From Pseudomonas sp. JM0905a (GTDB lineage Bacteria; Pseudomonadota; Gammaproteobacteria; Pseudomonadales; Pseudomonadaceae): a stretch of 64,000 bases of DNA. The position numbers and the translations under genes were made by a program. The stretch is taken from NCBI RefSeq assembly GCF_014700075.1, contig NZ_JACXBU010000004.1, positions 310,001 to 374,000 on the forward strand, written 5' to 3'. The notes under the pieces are model-generated. The model worked only from the letters and a program-made list of their open reading frames with translations. It ran no database searches and was not told where the DNA came from. Positions 17,788 to 28,335 of the stretch are shown here, piece after piece; the first letter of the stretch is position 1; each line of letters starts with the position of its first letter.

Positions 17788-20700
17788 CTATACCGCGAGG
17801 GTGAAATCTGTTTGGGTGATGGTAGTGGCATCCGCCACGCCCACCAGGGTGATGCTGTTGGCGCCGATGGTGACCCGGGTGTCCGCCCCGACATCGGTGA
17901 TCGCCACGTTCGCCGCGAAGGTGGCTGCGGTGATGCCCAACGAGGCGATGTTCAGCAGGTCCTGGCCGCCGCCCGGGTTGGCATCGAAGCCCTGGATGCG
18001 GTCCTGGCCAAAGCCCACCCCAAAGACAAAGGTATCGTTGCCCAATCCGCCAATCAGGGTGTCATTGCCAGCACCACCGGTGAGACGGTCATTACCAGCA
18101 CCACCCTGGACAGTGTTATCGAGGCCGTTACCCGTACCAGTGAAGTTGCCGTTGCCACCAAAGAACAGGTTCTCGACATTGACACCCAAGGTGTAACTGG
18201 CCAACGAGGTCCACACGGTATCAACGCCTTGTCCAGTAAGCTCAGCCACTACATCGCCGGCGTTAGTAACTGCATACGTATCGTCAGCTGCGCCGCCAGA
18301 CATGCTGTCGTTTCCAGTACCACCAATCAGAATGTCATTACCAACACCACCAATAAGTGCATCGTTACCCGCAGCACCATTGAGACGGTCATTCCCCGCA
18401 CCTCCCTGGACGGTGTTATTGAGACCGTTCCCCGTGCCAGTGAAGTCGCCACTGCCGCCGTACAACAGGTTTTCCACATTGGCGCCCAGGGTGTAGCTGG
18501 CCAGCGAGGTCCAGACGCTGTCCGTGCCCTGCCCGGCCTGTTCCACCACTCGGTCACCGGTATCGGTTACCGCGTAGATATCATTACCCAGCCGGCCTCG
18601 CATCGTGTCGTTACCGGCGCCGCCGATCAGGGTGTCATTCCCCGCACCACCCTGGAGGGTGTTATTGAGACCGTTACCCGTGCCAGTGAAGTTGCCACTA
18701 CCGCCATACAACAGGTTTTCCACATTGGCGCCCAGGGTGTAACTGGCCAGTGAAGTCCACACACTGTCCGTGCCCTCCCCAGCCAGCTCAACCACGCTGT
18801 CGCCAGCATCGGTCACTGCATAAGTATCGTTGCCGAGCCCACCCGCCATCGCGTCATTTCCGACACCACCATTGAGCACGTCATCCCCCGCCCCGCCATC
18901 GAGCGTGTCGTTGCCGTCCCCACCGTTGAGCTGGTCATTGCCCAGGTCGCCGAACAGTGTGTCGTTGCCAGCCAGGCCGTTGAGGATGTCGTCGCCGCCA
19001 CCACCATTGGCCACATCGTCGCCCGCCGTGCCGGTGAAGGTCTCACCCGCCAGGCCGCCGATGAACGCCACACCTACCGCTGCGGTCACCGCCGAGTTCA
19101 CCGTGTTGCTGAAACCGCCGTCATCGACATAGGTGGTCACCACCCGCAGGAAGCGGCCCGCCAGGGTCGCATCCGGGGTGAAGATGGCCGTGGTGGCGCC
19201 AGCGATATTGGCGAAGTCCACCCCGTTGAGCGACGACTGCCACTGGAAGCTGAACACCGAAGTCGTCGTGCCATCGGCATCGGCGATGGTGCCGCGCGTG
19301 GCAGTCAGGGCCTGCCCCACCAGCGGCGTGGTATCGCTGATCAGCGGCGCACCGGTCGGCGCATCGTTTGACGGAGTCCCCGAAACCAGCGCCGTGCCAG
19401 CCGAGTAGACGGTCTCCAGCACACCATTGCGGTCCCTGTAGATGGCCTTCAGACGCAGCGACTGGCCTGCCAGGTCGGCGGTGACCCGGAAGGTCGGACC
19501 TGCCGCCACATCAGCGTCGCCACCAGCATTCAGCGTCTCGATATCGACGAACACGCCGTCGCCATCATCTACCTGCCAGTAGTAGGCCACCGGCCCGGTG
19601 ATGGTGCCGCCGGCATTGTCGGCATCGGTCACGCCGGCAATGGAGGCCCGCAGCAGGGTACCGACTTCTGGAGTCGCATCATTGATTGTCGCCAGCCCGC
19701 TTGGTCCGTTGTTCAGGCCGGGAACCGCCGGCAGGGCCTGGTCAGCGAACTGCAGGCGCTCGATGCCGGTCAGGCGGTCGATGCCATCGCGGCCATCCAC
19801 CGTGTCGGTCACGGTAATGATGTCATCCGAGAAGTCCAGCGTGGTGCCTCGGTTGTCGATGCTGACCTGGTATTCGTCGAAGTTGCCGGTGAACACTGCG
19901 GTGTCGTAGTTGAAGCCGGTGCCATTGACGAGTTCGCGGACAATGACCATCTGCCCCGGATTCACCAGGCCGGACAGAGCCGCCGACGCCAGGGTCAGGT
20001 TGGCCGCAGTACCTGCCAATGCCCCGGATTTGTTGGTGATCACGCCGGTGAGGCTGCTGGCGGTACCGATCTCGACACCTGCTCCGTCACGGATGCTGAT
20101 GCGCGCATTCAGCGACTTGTCGCCATCGATCAGGTCGTCGCCACCACCGCCGATGAGCAGGTCACTGCCATTGCCACCGAGGATGATGTTGCCAGCCGCG
20201 AACGAGGTCACCCCGGCGCCGAGGAACTCCTGCATCCCGGAGATCAGCGCGATGTTGGTCAGCGCGCTGCCGGTGGCTCCACCGTGAGTGGCCATGATTA
20301 CGGCATCGGCGTCGTCGCCGCGCAGCATATCGCTGAACCTGGAACCGGACAGGCCTTCGGTGGACTCGAAGCGCGACAGCACCGACGCCACGGACGGCGC
20401 GATGGGCGCTTCGTTGAAGGCGCGCAGGCGCATGTCGACGTTGACGCCCGCCGGGTCGTCGCGGAACACCGCCCAGTCGAAGCCCGACATCCCGACATAG
20501 CGGTCACCTTCCCCGCCATTGCCCATCATGATGTCGTCACCGCCTTCACCATCCATCCGGTCGATGATCCCGAACTCGCCGTAGAAGACGTCGTGGCCGA
20601 TGATCGGGTCGCTGGCGAAGGGGTCGAAGTTGTCGCCCGCGGCGCCGTCGGCCATGCCGTGCTGGATCCAGTCGTCACCTTCATTGCCGAAGCTGAACTC

Positions 20701-23700
20701 ATTGGCACGGCCGGCCAGGATGAAGTCGTTACCGACACCACCGAAGAATTCCGACTCGTCCTCGAGTTTGATCATGAAGTCGTTGCCGAACCCGCCGATA
20801 ATCAGGTCCACGCCGTTGCCACTGTGGAGGACGTCGTTGCCCTCGCCGCCCTGGATGTTATCGTCGCCGCCCCGGTCGGTAATGATGTCGTCGCCGGCAC
20901 CACCGAACAGGAAGTCATTGCCGTCGCCACCTTCCAGTCGGTCGTTGCCGGCGTCGCCGTGCAGGGTGTCGTCACCGATGCTGGAAATCAGCCTGTCGTT
21001 GCCGGCAGTGCCGCCCAGCACAACGTGGTCCTCGCCGCGATAGACCAGCAGGCCGTCCCCGCGGCCGACCAGCGGCAGCAAGGGGTTGGTCCCGGTCGGA
21101 TCATCGCGACCGGTGAGACCGAGGCCGGTGTGCTGCGCAGCCTGGTTCACCTCGAGGGTGAAGGCCGGGGTCGAGAAGATATCCCCCGGCAGGTGCAACG
21201 CGTCGGTATTGGCCATCACCAGCTTGGCGAACGAGTTGTTCTCCAGCTCAGTGAGGAAGTTCAGGCCGGCGGTTCGTTCCAGGTAGTAGAAGCGGTCGCC
21301 GTCCTGGAGTTTCTCCATCTGGTTCTCGAACACGAAGTTGAAGGTCGAACCCAGCAGGCCGCCGAAGGGCATCTGCCGCTCGGCCAGGCCGCCGATCCAC
21401 AGGTCGATGTCATTCACCCCAGTAGTGGCTGCCGGCCCGTTGAGGAAGGCCAGACGGTCCGCCGGAGCGCCATCTCCACCGAATACCAGAAGCACGGCGG
21501 CGGCGCGCTTGTCCGCCATGGTCGTGGCGCCGGTGATGCTGGCGTGGGTGCCATAGGCGGCAATGAAGTTCACCACCGACTCCTGGTGCTTCAGGTTCGT
21601 CGCGAAGTCGAGCCAGCTCGTATAGGGCTTGAGCTGGGTATCGCCGGTTGCGTTGAAGAACTCCTGGCGCGCCATGTTCAGGGTGGGAACGCCGGTGTCA
21701 CGACCGCGGGCCAGATTGATGCTCGGCAAGTCCAACGGCAAACCCAGCAGGTTGTTGCGCAGGGCCTCGGTGACGAACTCGTCAATCTCGTTGCCCTGTT
21801 GCCGGGTCATGCCGCGGACTATGGCGCCTGCCGCCTGGTCGGCGGACACCTGGACCGTGCCTCCCGCGCCATCGCTCAACGAATTGAACGCAAGCGGGTT
21901 GAGGAAGGCGGTGATCAGACCCATGGAGCTGTCATTGGCGAAGGTCGGATCGAAGCGGTCCACGGTTTCGGTCAGCATCGAGTGGCCGAAGCGGTAAACG
22001 ACGTGGGCGAACTCGGCGACTATGGCCGGGTTGATGTTCGTGTCGTAGACCTGGGTCGGCGCGAAGAACACGTCCACCTGCGGCTGCACCTTGCGCGCGA
22101 ACTCCTCGAACACCAGGTGCTGGTACTGCATTTCAGTGGTGAAGCGCGCGGCCTGGAACAGCCGCTCACCATCCCAGACACCGGGTGACAGCTGCCACTC
22201 GGCGATGAAGTTCGCGTCATTGCTGGCCAGCACGACTGCCTTGATGTGCTCGACCATGCGGTTGTGCTCCGCGTGGAACACGTGGTGCACCGCGGTCAGG
22301 CCGATGTTCTCGTTGCCACGGCCATCGCCGGTAATGAAGTGCTCGTTGAGCAGCTCATCATCGTAGAACCCCACTGGAGGCGGCGAGTTCGGCGCGTTGA
22401 CGGCGCCGTCCGTGTCCGCCTGCAGCGCCTGGTTCGGCGTGTTCGGGTTGCCATCATGGTCGCCGAACGGATTGGCCGAATGCGCGATGTCATCGAGGAA
22501 GGCGTGCCCGGTACGACCGGCCAGCGATGCGTCGATGGGCGCGGCGGGCGTGCCGGATTGCAGGCCGCCGGCCGTGACGATCTGTGCGAACCCGGTGTCC
22601 GGATCGGGGATGAACTTGCCATAGGCATCCGTCGCCAGCAGCGGGAGGTTGAGCAGATCCTGGTCGTCCAGTTGGATGCCCAGCATGGCCTGGGCCTGCG
22701 CCTTGACGTCAGCCCAGGTGGGCAGGCCGCCGGACGAGCCGTCGGGGTTGGTGCCGTCCAGCATGCGCCCAGTGGCGACCGGCCGACCGTTGGCATCCAG
22801 CACGTATTCGCGCAGGAACACCTGGTGCGACGGGTGCGAGGTGTAGGTCTGGTTCTGGTCGACGAAGGGCGTGGTCTGGTTCACATGGACATGGATGTCG
22901 TCCGAAGTACCAAGCTGCCCGTCAGTACCGGCCTGCACCGCCGTGGTGGAAGCACGGGTCATGACCATGAAGGCGTTCTGCGGCAACACCTCGTCACCGT
23001 TGCCGGCAATGCCGTCGCGTCCGTGGGTGATCAGCGGGTCGTCAGGCTGCAGCGGAATGAACACCAGGCCGTTACCGCCCTTGCTCACCAGGTCCAGGCC
23101 ATGGTCGAAGAACTGGCCGAACAGGGTGAACCAGGAGTTGAAGCCCGCCGACAACCCCTCGTCCGGCGCGGTATTGGGGATGAACAGCGGCTGGCCGCGC
23201 GGAATCTCGATGCCATTGCCATCGAGGATCCTCGGCGTGCCATCGGCGTTGAACAACGGGACACCCGCGGCATCGACTACCCGTGTGCCAAGCCCGCCAT
23301 CGAGGAAGGCCTGCACGGCTGCCGGGTTGGTGATGGTCTGGTCGGCCACCAGGTTGCTGATGGTGCGCGGGTCGCTGTCCACCACGCTGCCGCCTGGACC
23401 GGACGTGGCGTAGTTGGTGTTGTTGACGCCAGCGAAGGGAGCCTCGTCGTTTTCATTACGGAAGAACTGATCCAGCAAGTTCGGGAACGGCTGGTCGGCC
23501 GCGCCGAAGTCCTCCTGCCCCGGAACCAGGTTGTTGAAGCTGCCATCCACCGTCCGCAGGCCAAATGCGCCACGGGTGTTCGGCAGGATGTCCAGCAGGC
23601 TTTCGCCGGCAGCATGGCGTTCGGAAATCTTGATCTGGTCGAGGATGAACTGCAGGTCCCCACGGATCAGATGTACACCGCCATTGATGGGCTCGGTCGG

Positions 23701-26700
23701 GCTTTCGACCGGAATTGCCGCTGGCGTGGTCGGCACCACCACGCCCGCCACATTAGCGGTCGGTGCGGAGAACGCGGTTTCCAGGACGCCGTCATCGTCC
23801 TGATAGATCGCCTTCACGCGGATCGCCAGGCCGTCCTGTTCGGCAGTGACGCGGAAGGTGCCGCGGGCGGCTGTCGACGGTACGTCGCCACCTTCGGTGA
23901 CGATGTCCTGGAAGATGCCTGAGCCAGCGAGTGTCTCGACCTGCCAGATGAAGGTGATCGGCCGACCGTTGAGGGTGCCGCCATCGATGTCGGCGTCGGT
24001 GACTCCGGCCACCGAGGCTCTCAGCAATTGACCGATTGACGGCGTGTTGTCCACCTGGCCGCTGGTGGCATCAAGGATGCTCAGTTGGCCGGTGGGCAGG
24101 CTGTTGGCACCACTGAGGACCACCGTCTGATCGGCGAACTGCAACCGCTCGATGTTCAGCAGGGTGTCCGAGCCCTCGGTGCCGACGTTGTCGGTGACCG
24201 TGGTCACGCCACCCACCGTGGTGACGGTGTAGTTGGCCAGGTTGCCGCCGAATACCGCGGTATCGATGCTGTCATCGGTATCGAGGATCTCGCGGACGAT
24301 GCTCAGCTGGCTCGGGTTGATTTCGCCCGAGAGCATGCGCGGGATCAGTTCCTGGATGGAGAGCACGCTTGTCACGTTGGCGTTGCCGGTGACCTGTACC
24401 CGCACATTGAGCCAGCGGTCGCCGTCGATCAGGTCGTTGCCGCCGCGACCTTCGATGATGTCGCTGCCCGCACCGCCCAGCAGGATATTGCCGGCACTGA
24501 AGGACACAACGCCAGGCCCGAAGGCTTCGTCGAGCAGGGCCTGCAGTCCGTTGACCAGGGCGATGTTGGTCAGGGTGCTGCCGAGTTCACCATCGGTGGG
24601 AATGGTGGTGGCATCGGAGTGATCGCCCTTGAGGATGTCGCTGAAAGAGGAACCCGACAGCCCTTCGACTTCCGCGAAGCGGTCGAGCAGGCCAGCGTTG
24701 GAGGCAGGGACCGGTGGTTCCACCAGGTCGTTGACCATCAGGTCGACATTGACGCCGCGCGGATCGCCACGGTAGGTGGCCCAGTCCCAGCCGGACATGC
24801 CGTCGAAGTGGTCGGAACCTTCGGAGCCGACCATGATGTCGTCGCCGCCCTCGCCTATCACCTCGTCGAAGCCGCCGCCACCAACGAAGACGTCGTTACC
24901 CGGAACCTCATCGCGGGCGAACGGCGAGAAGTTGTCGCCGGGCGCACCGTCCTGGGTGCCGATCTCGATCCAGTCGTCGCCTTCGTTACCCGCAGTCTGC
25001 AGGTTGCCTTTGGCGCCATAGATGAAGTCGTTACCGGTACCGCCGAAGGTTTCCGAAACGTCTTCGCCAGTGATGATGAAGTCGCTGCCGCCTCCGCCGA
25101 GGATCAGGTTGAAGCCGTTGCCGGCCTGGATGACGTCGTTGCCCTCGCCACCCTTGATGTTATCGTCGCCGCCCAGGTCAGTGATGATGTCGTCGCCGGC
25201 ACCGCCATCGAGGTTATCGACGCCGTCGCCGCCTTCCAGGCGGTCATTGCCTAAATCACCCCAGAGGGTGTCGTCGCCGATGCTGGCAATCAGGATGTCG
25301 TCGCCGGCTGTGCCGCCGAGCACCACATGGTCTTCGCCGGTGTAGCGCAGGTAGTTGGTGTCCGGTCCGGCGGTGTCCGGGTTGTCGCGGACCACCAGGG
25401 CCAGCAGCGGATTGTCGCCCAGCGGGTCATCGCGGCCGGTGGCACCCAATCCGGTGTGCTGCGCCAGCTGATTGACTTCGAGAATCCATGCCGGCGTGGA
25501 GAAGATATCCGCCGGCAGCCGGGTGATATCGGTGTTCTCCATCACCATCTTGGCAAAGGAGTTGTTCTCCATCTCGGTGAGGAAATTCAGCCCCGCCAGG
25601 CGGCTCAGGTAGTAGAAGCGGTCGCCGTTCTGCAGCGCCTCCAGCTGGGTCTCGAAGACGAAGTTGAAAGTGGAGCCGAGCAGGCCGCCAAAGGGCATCT
25701 GCTTCTCGGCCAGGCCGCCGATCCAGAAGTCCACCAGGTTCAGGCCGGTTTCCACACCGAGCCAGGTGCCAGTACCGTTCAGGAATTCGAGACGATCCAC
25801 TGGAACGTTGGTCCCCGTGCCCAGGACGATTGCCATCGCCGCGGCGCGCTTGGCTTCCAGGGTCGTCGCCCCGGTGATCGTGGCGTGAGTGCCATAAGCG
25901 GCGATGAAGTTGATCAGGGACGTTTCATGCTTGAGGTTGCCCATGAAGTCGACCCAGCTGGTATAGGCCGCCAGCTGGCTGTCACCGGTCATCGCGTGGA
26001 ATTCACGACGGGCGTCATTCAACGAAGGGATACCGGTGTCGCGGCCACGGGCGATGTTGATGGTGGCCAGGTCGAGCGGCAGGCCGAGCAGGTTGTTGCG
26101 CAGGGCTTCGGTCACGAACTCGTCGATCTCGTTGCCTTCCTGGCGGGTGGTGCCGCGAATGATGGCCCCGGCCGCCGCTTCCGGCGTCGCACCGCTGCTG
26201 GCGAACGCCAGCGGATTGAGGAAAGCAGTGATCAGGCCGATCTCGCTGCTGGCGAAATTCGGGTCGAGACGATCAATGGTCTCGGTCAGCATGGAGTGAC
26301 CGAAGCGATACACGGTGTGGGCGAACTCGGCAACGATGGCCGGGTTGATGGTGGCGTCGAAGCCATTGGGCGCCAGGAACGCGTCAACGGCGGGCTGCAC
26401 CTTGCGGGCGAACTCTTCGAACACCAGGTGCTGATACTGCATCTCGGTTCCAAACTTCGCAGCCTGGAACAGACGCTCGCCGTTCCAGTTCAACCCGTCC
26501 GGGGTCGCCGGCACGGCACCCACCGGAGTCAGCAACCACTGGTTGAGGAAGGCCAGGTCGCCGGAGGCCAGGATCACTTCCTTGGTGTGCTCGACCAGGC
26601 GATTGTGCTCGGCGTGGAACACATGGTGAACGGCGGTCAGGCCGATGTTTTCGTTGGCGCGGCCATCGCCGGCGATGTAGTGGGCGTCCAGCAGTTCGTC

Positions 26701-27972
26701 GTCATAGGAGCCCAGCGCGGGAGGCGGGCCTCCGGCGACATCATCTGCGTCGGCGACGAGCAACTGGTTCAGAGTAGCCGGATTACCGTCATGGTCGCCA
26801 AAGGGGTTGGCGGCGTGGGCGATGTCATCCAGGAAGGCATGGCCGGTACGGATCGCACCCACCAGGCTGATGGGGGCCGCCGGGTTGCCCTCGACCAGCA
26901 CATTGCCGGGGAAGACCACTTGCGGGAATCCGTTCGGGCCCTTGATGAAATTGCCGTAGGCATCGGTGGCCAGCAGCGGAACGCTGCCCACGTCGGCGTC
27001 GGTCAGGTCGATGCCGAGGATGTCGCGAGCCTGGGCCTTGACCACCGCCCAGGTGGCCATGCCGCCTATTTCGACGTCATCTGCGGTACCGAAGGTGCCG
27101 TCGGCGCCCAGGTCACGGTTGGTAATCAGCCGGCCGGTAGAGACCGGGTCACCATTGGCGTTCAGCTCGTAGGCACGCAGGAACACCTGATGGGACGGGT
27201 GCGAGCTGTAGGTCTGGTTCTGGTCGACGAAGGGCGAGGTGGTGTTCTGGGTTTCCTGGGTGTCGTCGGCCGTACCGACAACACCGTCGGCGCCAGGGCC
27301 GGCGAACTGGGTGGCGCGGGTCAGGACCAGGAAGTTGGTCGGGCTGCCCTGGACGAACAGCGGGTCGTCCTCCTGCAGCGGGATGAAGACAACCTCGTTG
27401 CCTCCCTTGGTCACGAGGTCCAGACCATGGTCGAAGAACTGGCCGAAGAAGGTGAACCAAGTGTTGAAGGGCGCGGAGAGGCCTTCGTCCGGGGTGGTAT
27501 TGGGCAGGAACAGCGACTGGCCAGCAGGAATGGGAACCCCGGCGAGGTCGAGCAGCGTGCCAATCGGAAATGGAACACCGGCGGGATCCAGCTGGGTGCC
27601 ATCGGCCAGCACGCCGAAGCCAGCATCGACGAAGGTCTGCACCGCCGCCGGGTTGCTGATGGTCTGGTCGACGATCAGGTTGCTGATGGTCCGCGGCTGG
27701 GAGTCGATTACCGTACCGCTGCCCAAATAGGAGGTGCCTTCTTCTGCCGGACGGAATACCGGTTCCAGCATACGCGGGAAGAGTTCGTCAGCAGCGCCGA
27801 CGGTTTCCTGTCCGCTCAATAGGTGATTGAAGGATCCGTCCAATGTACGCAGGCCCCAAGGCACCTGCGAGTTGGGTACAAGCGCCGACAGATCCTCGCC
27901 GGCCGCGTGGGCCTCGGCGATGAGGATCTGCTGGAGAATGAACTCGAGGTCAGACAGGATGAAATTGGCCAT
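17788..27972 (-). CDS. Giant secreted protein: two animal-type heme peroxidase modules plus RTX repeats (copy 1)
   Basis: 3394 residues. There is no N-terminal signal peptide; it begins MANFILSDLEFILQQILIAE. The first peroxidase module carries the distal histidine in FFGQFFDHGLDL (His182), the EHNR motif near 455, and the proximal histidine in VYRFGHSML (His559). It is followed by aspartate/glycine-rich RTX nonapeptides near 885-1000. A second complete module starts again at about residue 1415 (HLIRGDLQFILDQIKI) with the same motifs, then a second RTX block, an Ig-like segment, and a C-terminal RTX domain with three YAVT-VWTSLASYTLG-NVENL repeats. The end has the form of a type I secretion signal. 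Known relatives are the bacterial peroxicins of the peroxidase-cyclooxygenase superfamily. Ribosome site GAGGT lies before ATG 27972. No type I exporter is in this window. Confidence 0.9.
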   Translation of the reverse strand: MANFILSDLEFILQQILIAEAHAAGEDLSALVPNSQVPWGLRTLDGSFNHLLSGQETVGAADELFPRMLEPVFRPAEEGTSYLGSGTVIDSQPRTISNLIVDQTISNPAAVQTFVDAGFGVLADGTQLDPAGVPFPIGTLLDLAGVPIPAGQSLFLPNTTPDEGLSAPFNTWFTFFGQFFDHGLDLVTKGGNEVVFIPLQEDDPLFVQGSPTNFLVLTRATQFAGPGADGVVGTADDTQETQNTTSPFVDQNQTYSSHPSHQVFLRAYELNANGDPVSTGRLITNRDLGADGTFGTADDVEIGGMATWAVVKAQARDILGIDLTDADVGSVPLLATDAYGNFIKGPNGFPQVVFPGNVLVEGNPAAPISLVGAIRTGHAFLDDIAHAANPFGDHDGNPATLNQLLVADADDVAGGPPPALGSYDDELLDAHYIAGDGRANENIGLTAVHHVFHAEHNRLVEHTKEVILASGDLAFLNQWLLTPVGAVPATPDGLNWNGERLFQAAKFGTEMQYQHLVFEEFARKVQPAVDAFLAPNGFDATINPAIVAEFAHTVYRFGHSMLTETIDRLDPNFASSEIGLITAFLNPLAFASSGATPEAAAGAIIRGTTRQEGNEIDEFVTEALRNNLLGLPLDLATINIARGRDTGIPSLNDARREFHAMTGDSQLAAYTSWVDFMGNLKHETSLINFIAAYGTHATITGATTLEAKRAAAMAIVLGTGTNVPVDRLEFLNGTGTWLGVETGLNLVDFWIGGLAEKQMPFGGLLGSTFNFVFETQLEALQNGDRFYYLSRLAGLNFLTEMENNSFAKMVMENTDITRLPADIFSTPAWILEVNQLAQHTGLGATGRDDPLGDNPLLALVVRDNPDTAGPDTNYLRYTGEDHVVLGGTAGDDILIASIGDDTLWGDLGNDRLEGGDGVDNLDGGAGDDIITDLGGDDNIKGGEGNDVIQAGNGFNLILGGGGSDFIITGEDVSETFGGTGNDFIYGAKGNLQTAGNEGDDWIEIGTQDGAPGDNFSPFARDEVPGNDVFVGGGGFDEVIGEGGDDIMVGSEGSDHFDGMSGWDWATYRGDPRGVNVDLMVNDLVEPPVPASNAGLLDRFAEVEGLSGSSFSDILKGDHSDATTIPTDGELGSTLTNIALVNGLQALLDEAFGPGVVSFSAGNILLGGAGSDIIEGRGGNDLIDGDRWLNVRVQVTGNANVTSVLSIQELIPRMLSGEINPSQLSIVREILDTDDSIDTAVFGGNLANYTVTTVGGVTTVTDNVGTEGSDTLLNIERLQFADQTVVLSGANSLPTGQLSILDATSGQVDNTPSIGQLLRASVAGVTDADIDGGTLNGRPITFIWQVETLAGSGIFQDIVTEGGDVPSTAARGTFRVTAEQDGLAIRVKAIYQDDDGVLETAFSAPTANVAGVVVPTTPAAIPVESPTEPINGGVHLIRGDLQFILDQIKISERHAAGESLLDILPNTRGAFGLRTVDGSFNNLVPGQEDFGAADQPFPNLLDQFFRNENDEAPFAGVNNTNYATSGPGGSVVDSDPRTISNLVADQTITNPAAVQAFLDGGLGTRVVDAAGVPLFNADGTPRILDGNGIEIPRGQPLFIPNTAPDEGLSAGFNSWFTLFGQFFDHGLDLVSKGGNGLVFIPLQPDDPLITHGRDGIAGNGDEVLPQNAFMVMTRASTTAVQAGTDGQLGTSDDIHVHVNQTTPFVDQNQTYTSHPSHQVFLREYVLDANGRPVATGRMLDGTNPDGSSGGLPTWADVKAQAQAMLGIQLDDQDLLNLPLLATDAYGKFIPDPDTGFAQIVTAGGLQSGTPAAPIDASLAGRTGHAFLDDIAHSANPFGDHDGNPNTPNQALQADTDGAVNAPNSPPPVGFYDDELLNEHFITGDGRGNENIGLTAVHHVFHAEHNRMVEHIKAVVLASNDANFIAEWQLSPGVWDGERLFQAARFTTEMQYQHLVFEEFARKVQPQVDVFFAPTQVYDTNINPAIVAEFAHVVYRFGHSMLTETVDRFDPTFANDSSMGLITAFLNPLAFNSLSDGAGGTVQVSADQAAGAIVRGMTRQQGNEIDEFVTEALRNNLLGLPLDLPSINLARGRDTGVPTLNMARQEFFNATGDTQLKPYTSWLDFATNLKHQESVVNFIAAYGTHASITGATTMADKRAAAVLLVFGGDGAPADRLAFLNGPAATTGVNDIDLWIGGLAERQMPFGGLLGSTFNFVFENQMEKLQDGDRFYYLERTAGLNFLTELENNSFAKLVMANTDALHLPGDIFSTPAFTLEVNQAAQHTGLGLTGRDDPTGTNPLLPLVGRGDGLLVYRGEDHVVLGGTAGNDRLISSIGDDTLHGDAGNDRLEGGDGNDFLFGGAGDDIITDRGGDDNIQGGEGNDVLHSGNGVDLIIGGFGNDFMIKLEDESEFFGGVGNDFILAGRANEFSFGNEGDDWIQHGMADGAAGDNFDPFASDPIIGHDVFYGEFGIIDRMDGEGGDDIMMGNGGEGDRYVGMSGFDWAVFRDDPAGVNVDMRLRAFNEAPIAPSVASVLSRFESTEGLSGSRFSDMLRGDDADAVIMATHGGATGSALTNIALISGMQEFLGAGVTSFAAGNIILGGNGSDLLIGGGGDDLIDGDKSLNARISIRDGAGVEIGTASSLTGVITNKSGALAGTAANLTLASAALSGLVNPGQMVIVRELVNGTGFNYDTAVFTGNFDEYQVSIDNRGTTLDFSDDIITVTDTVDGRDGIDRLTGIERLQFADQALPAVPGLNNGPSGLATINDATPEVGTLLRASIAGVTDADNAGGTITGPVAYYWQVDDGDGVFVDIETLNAGGDADVAAGPTFRVTADLAGQSLRLKAIYRDRNGVLETVYSAGTALVSGTPSNDAPTGAPLISDTTPLVGQALTATRGTIADADGTTTSVFSFQWQSSLNGVDFANIAGATTAIFTPDATLAGRFLRVVTTYVDDGGFSNTVNSAVTAAVGVAFIGGLAGETFTGTAGDDVANGGGGDDILNGLAGNDTLFGDLGNDQLNGGDGNDTLDGGAGDDVLNGGVGNDAMAGGLGNDTYAVTDAGDSVVELAGEGTDSVWTSLASYTLGANVENLLYGGSGNFTGTGNGLNNTLQGGAGNDTLIGGAGNDTMRGRLGNDIYAVTDTGDRVVEQAGQGTDSVWTSLASYTLGANVENLLYGGSGDFTGTGNGLNNTVQGGAGNDRLNGAAGNDALIGGVGNDILIGGTGNDSMSGGAADDTYAVTNAGDVVAELTGQGVDTVWTSLASYTLGVNVENLFFGGNGNFTGTGNGLDNTVQGGAGNDRLTGGAGNDTLIGGLGNDTFVFGVGFGQDRIQGFDANPGGGQDLLNIASLGITAATFAANVAITDVGADTRVTIGANSITLVGVADATTITQTDFTLAV
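17814..19365. repeat. Near-identical 1.55-kb C-terminal segment, copy A
   Basis: This stretch matches 28813-30364 at a constant offset of 10,999 bases. By eye I find one base difference (near 18691, giving GGSGNF here and GGRGNF in the other copy). It covers the Ig-like NDAPTGAPLISD segment and the whole C-terminal RTX domain. Identity stops abruptly on both sides: the last few codons differ, and upstream of 19366 the proteins are much more diverged. Confidence 0.93.
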
Positions 27973-28142
27973 GTTGTTTACCTCAATCCGACAGCAATAA
28001 GTCAGGCCGAATCGCGCCCGCGCGGGTGCGATTCCACGTTTCGTCGAAGGAAAGCGATCAAGCCGGGCAAATCGCAGTCGCGGCCGAACCCGCCAAGCCT
28101 TGGAAGTGGCTCAGTTCCGACTGAATGGATTTGTCCCTGTCA

Positions 28143-28164
28143 GCGCCGCCGCAGAAGGCGGCGC
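28143..28164 (-). promoter_or_regulatory. Hairpin just after the leader ORF of giant peroxidase copy 1
   Basis: A perfect 8-bp stem (GCGCCGCC / GGCGGCGC) with a 6-base loop, starting 7 bases after the small ORF stop and followed by about 170 bases before the giant ORF. There is no T-run, so it is not an obvious terminator; it may affect RNA stability or translation. Confidence 0.5.
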
Positions 28165-28170
28165 GCCAGT

Positions 28171-28239
28171 TCAGGCGTGAGGTGGTCCATGGAAGCGGAC
28201 GCGGGGGGCGGCAGAGGGCGAGACTGAATCGATGCTCAT
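28171..28239 (-). CDS. Putative 22-residue leader peptide ending FHGPP-H-A
   Basis: A small ORF starting MSIDSVSPS and ending RVRFHGPPHA. It has a good ribosome site (AGGGAG, 9 bases before ATG 28239). It stands 97 bases downstream of the promoter -10 box and 198 bases upstream of the giant peroxidase ATG. A matching ORF ending FHGPP-G-R stands at the same place before the second giant gene, with the same AGGGAGAAC ribosome site. Conserved position, ribosome site and C-terminus in two otherwise diverged leaders suggest it is translated. Function unknown: it could control the downstream gene or be a small protein in its own right. Confidence 0.55.
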   Translation of the reverse strand: MSIDSVSPSAAPRVRFHGPPHA

Positions 28240-28335
28240 TGCGGTGTTCTCCCTAGCACTCTTGTGGCCGACTCCGCAGGTGCGTCCCTCAACGCCACTG
28301 CGTGCCAAAAAACAGTCATGCTCGTACACACCCTG

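Noticed and set aside
18100-19020. Regular short repeats that could be taken for a tandem array or CRISPR.
   Set aside because: They are the coding sequence of RTX nonapeptides and YAVT/NVENL repeats, in frame, with no spacer structure.
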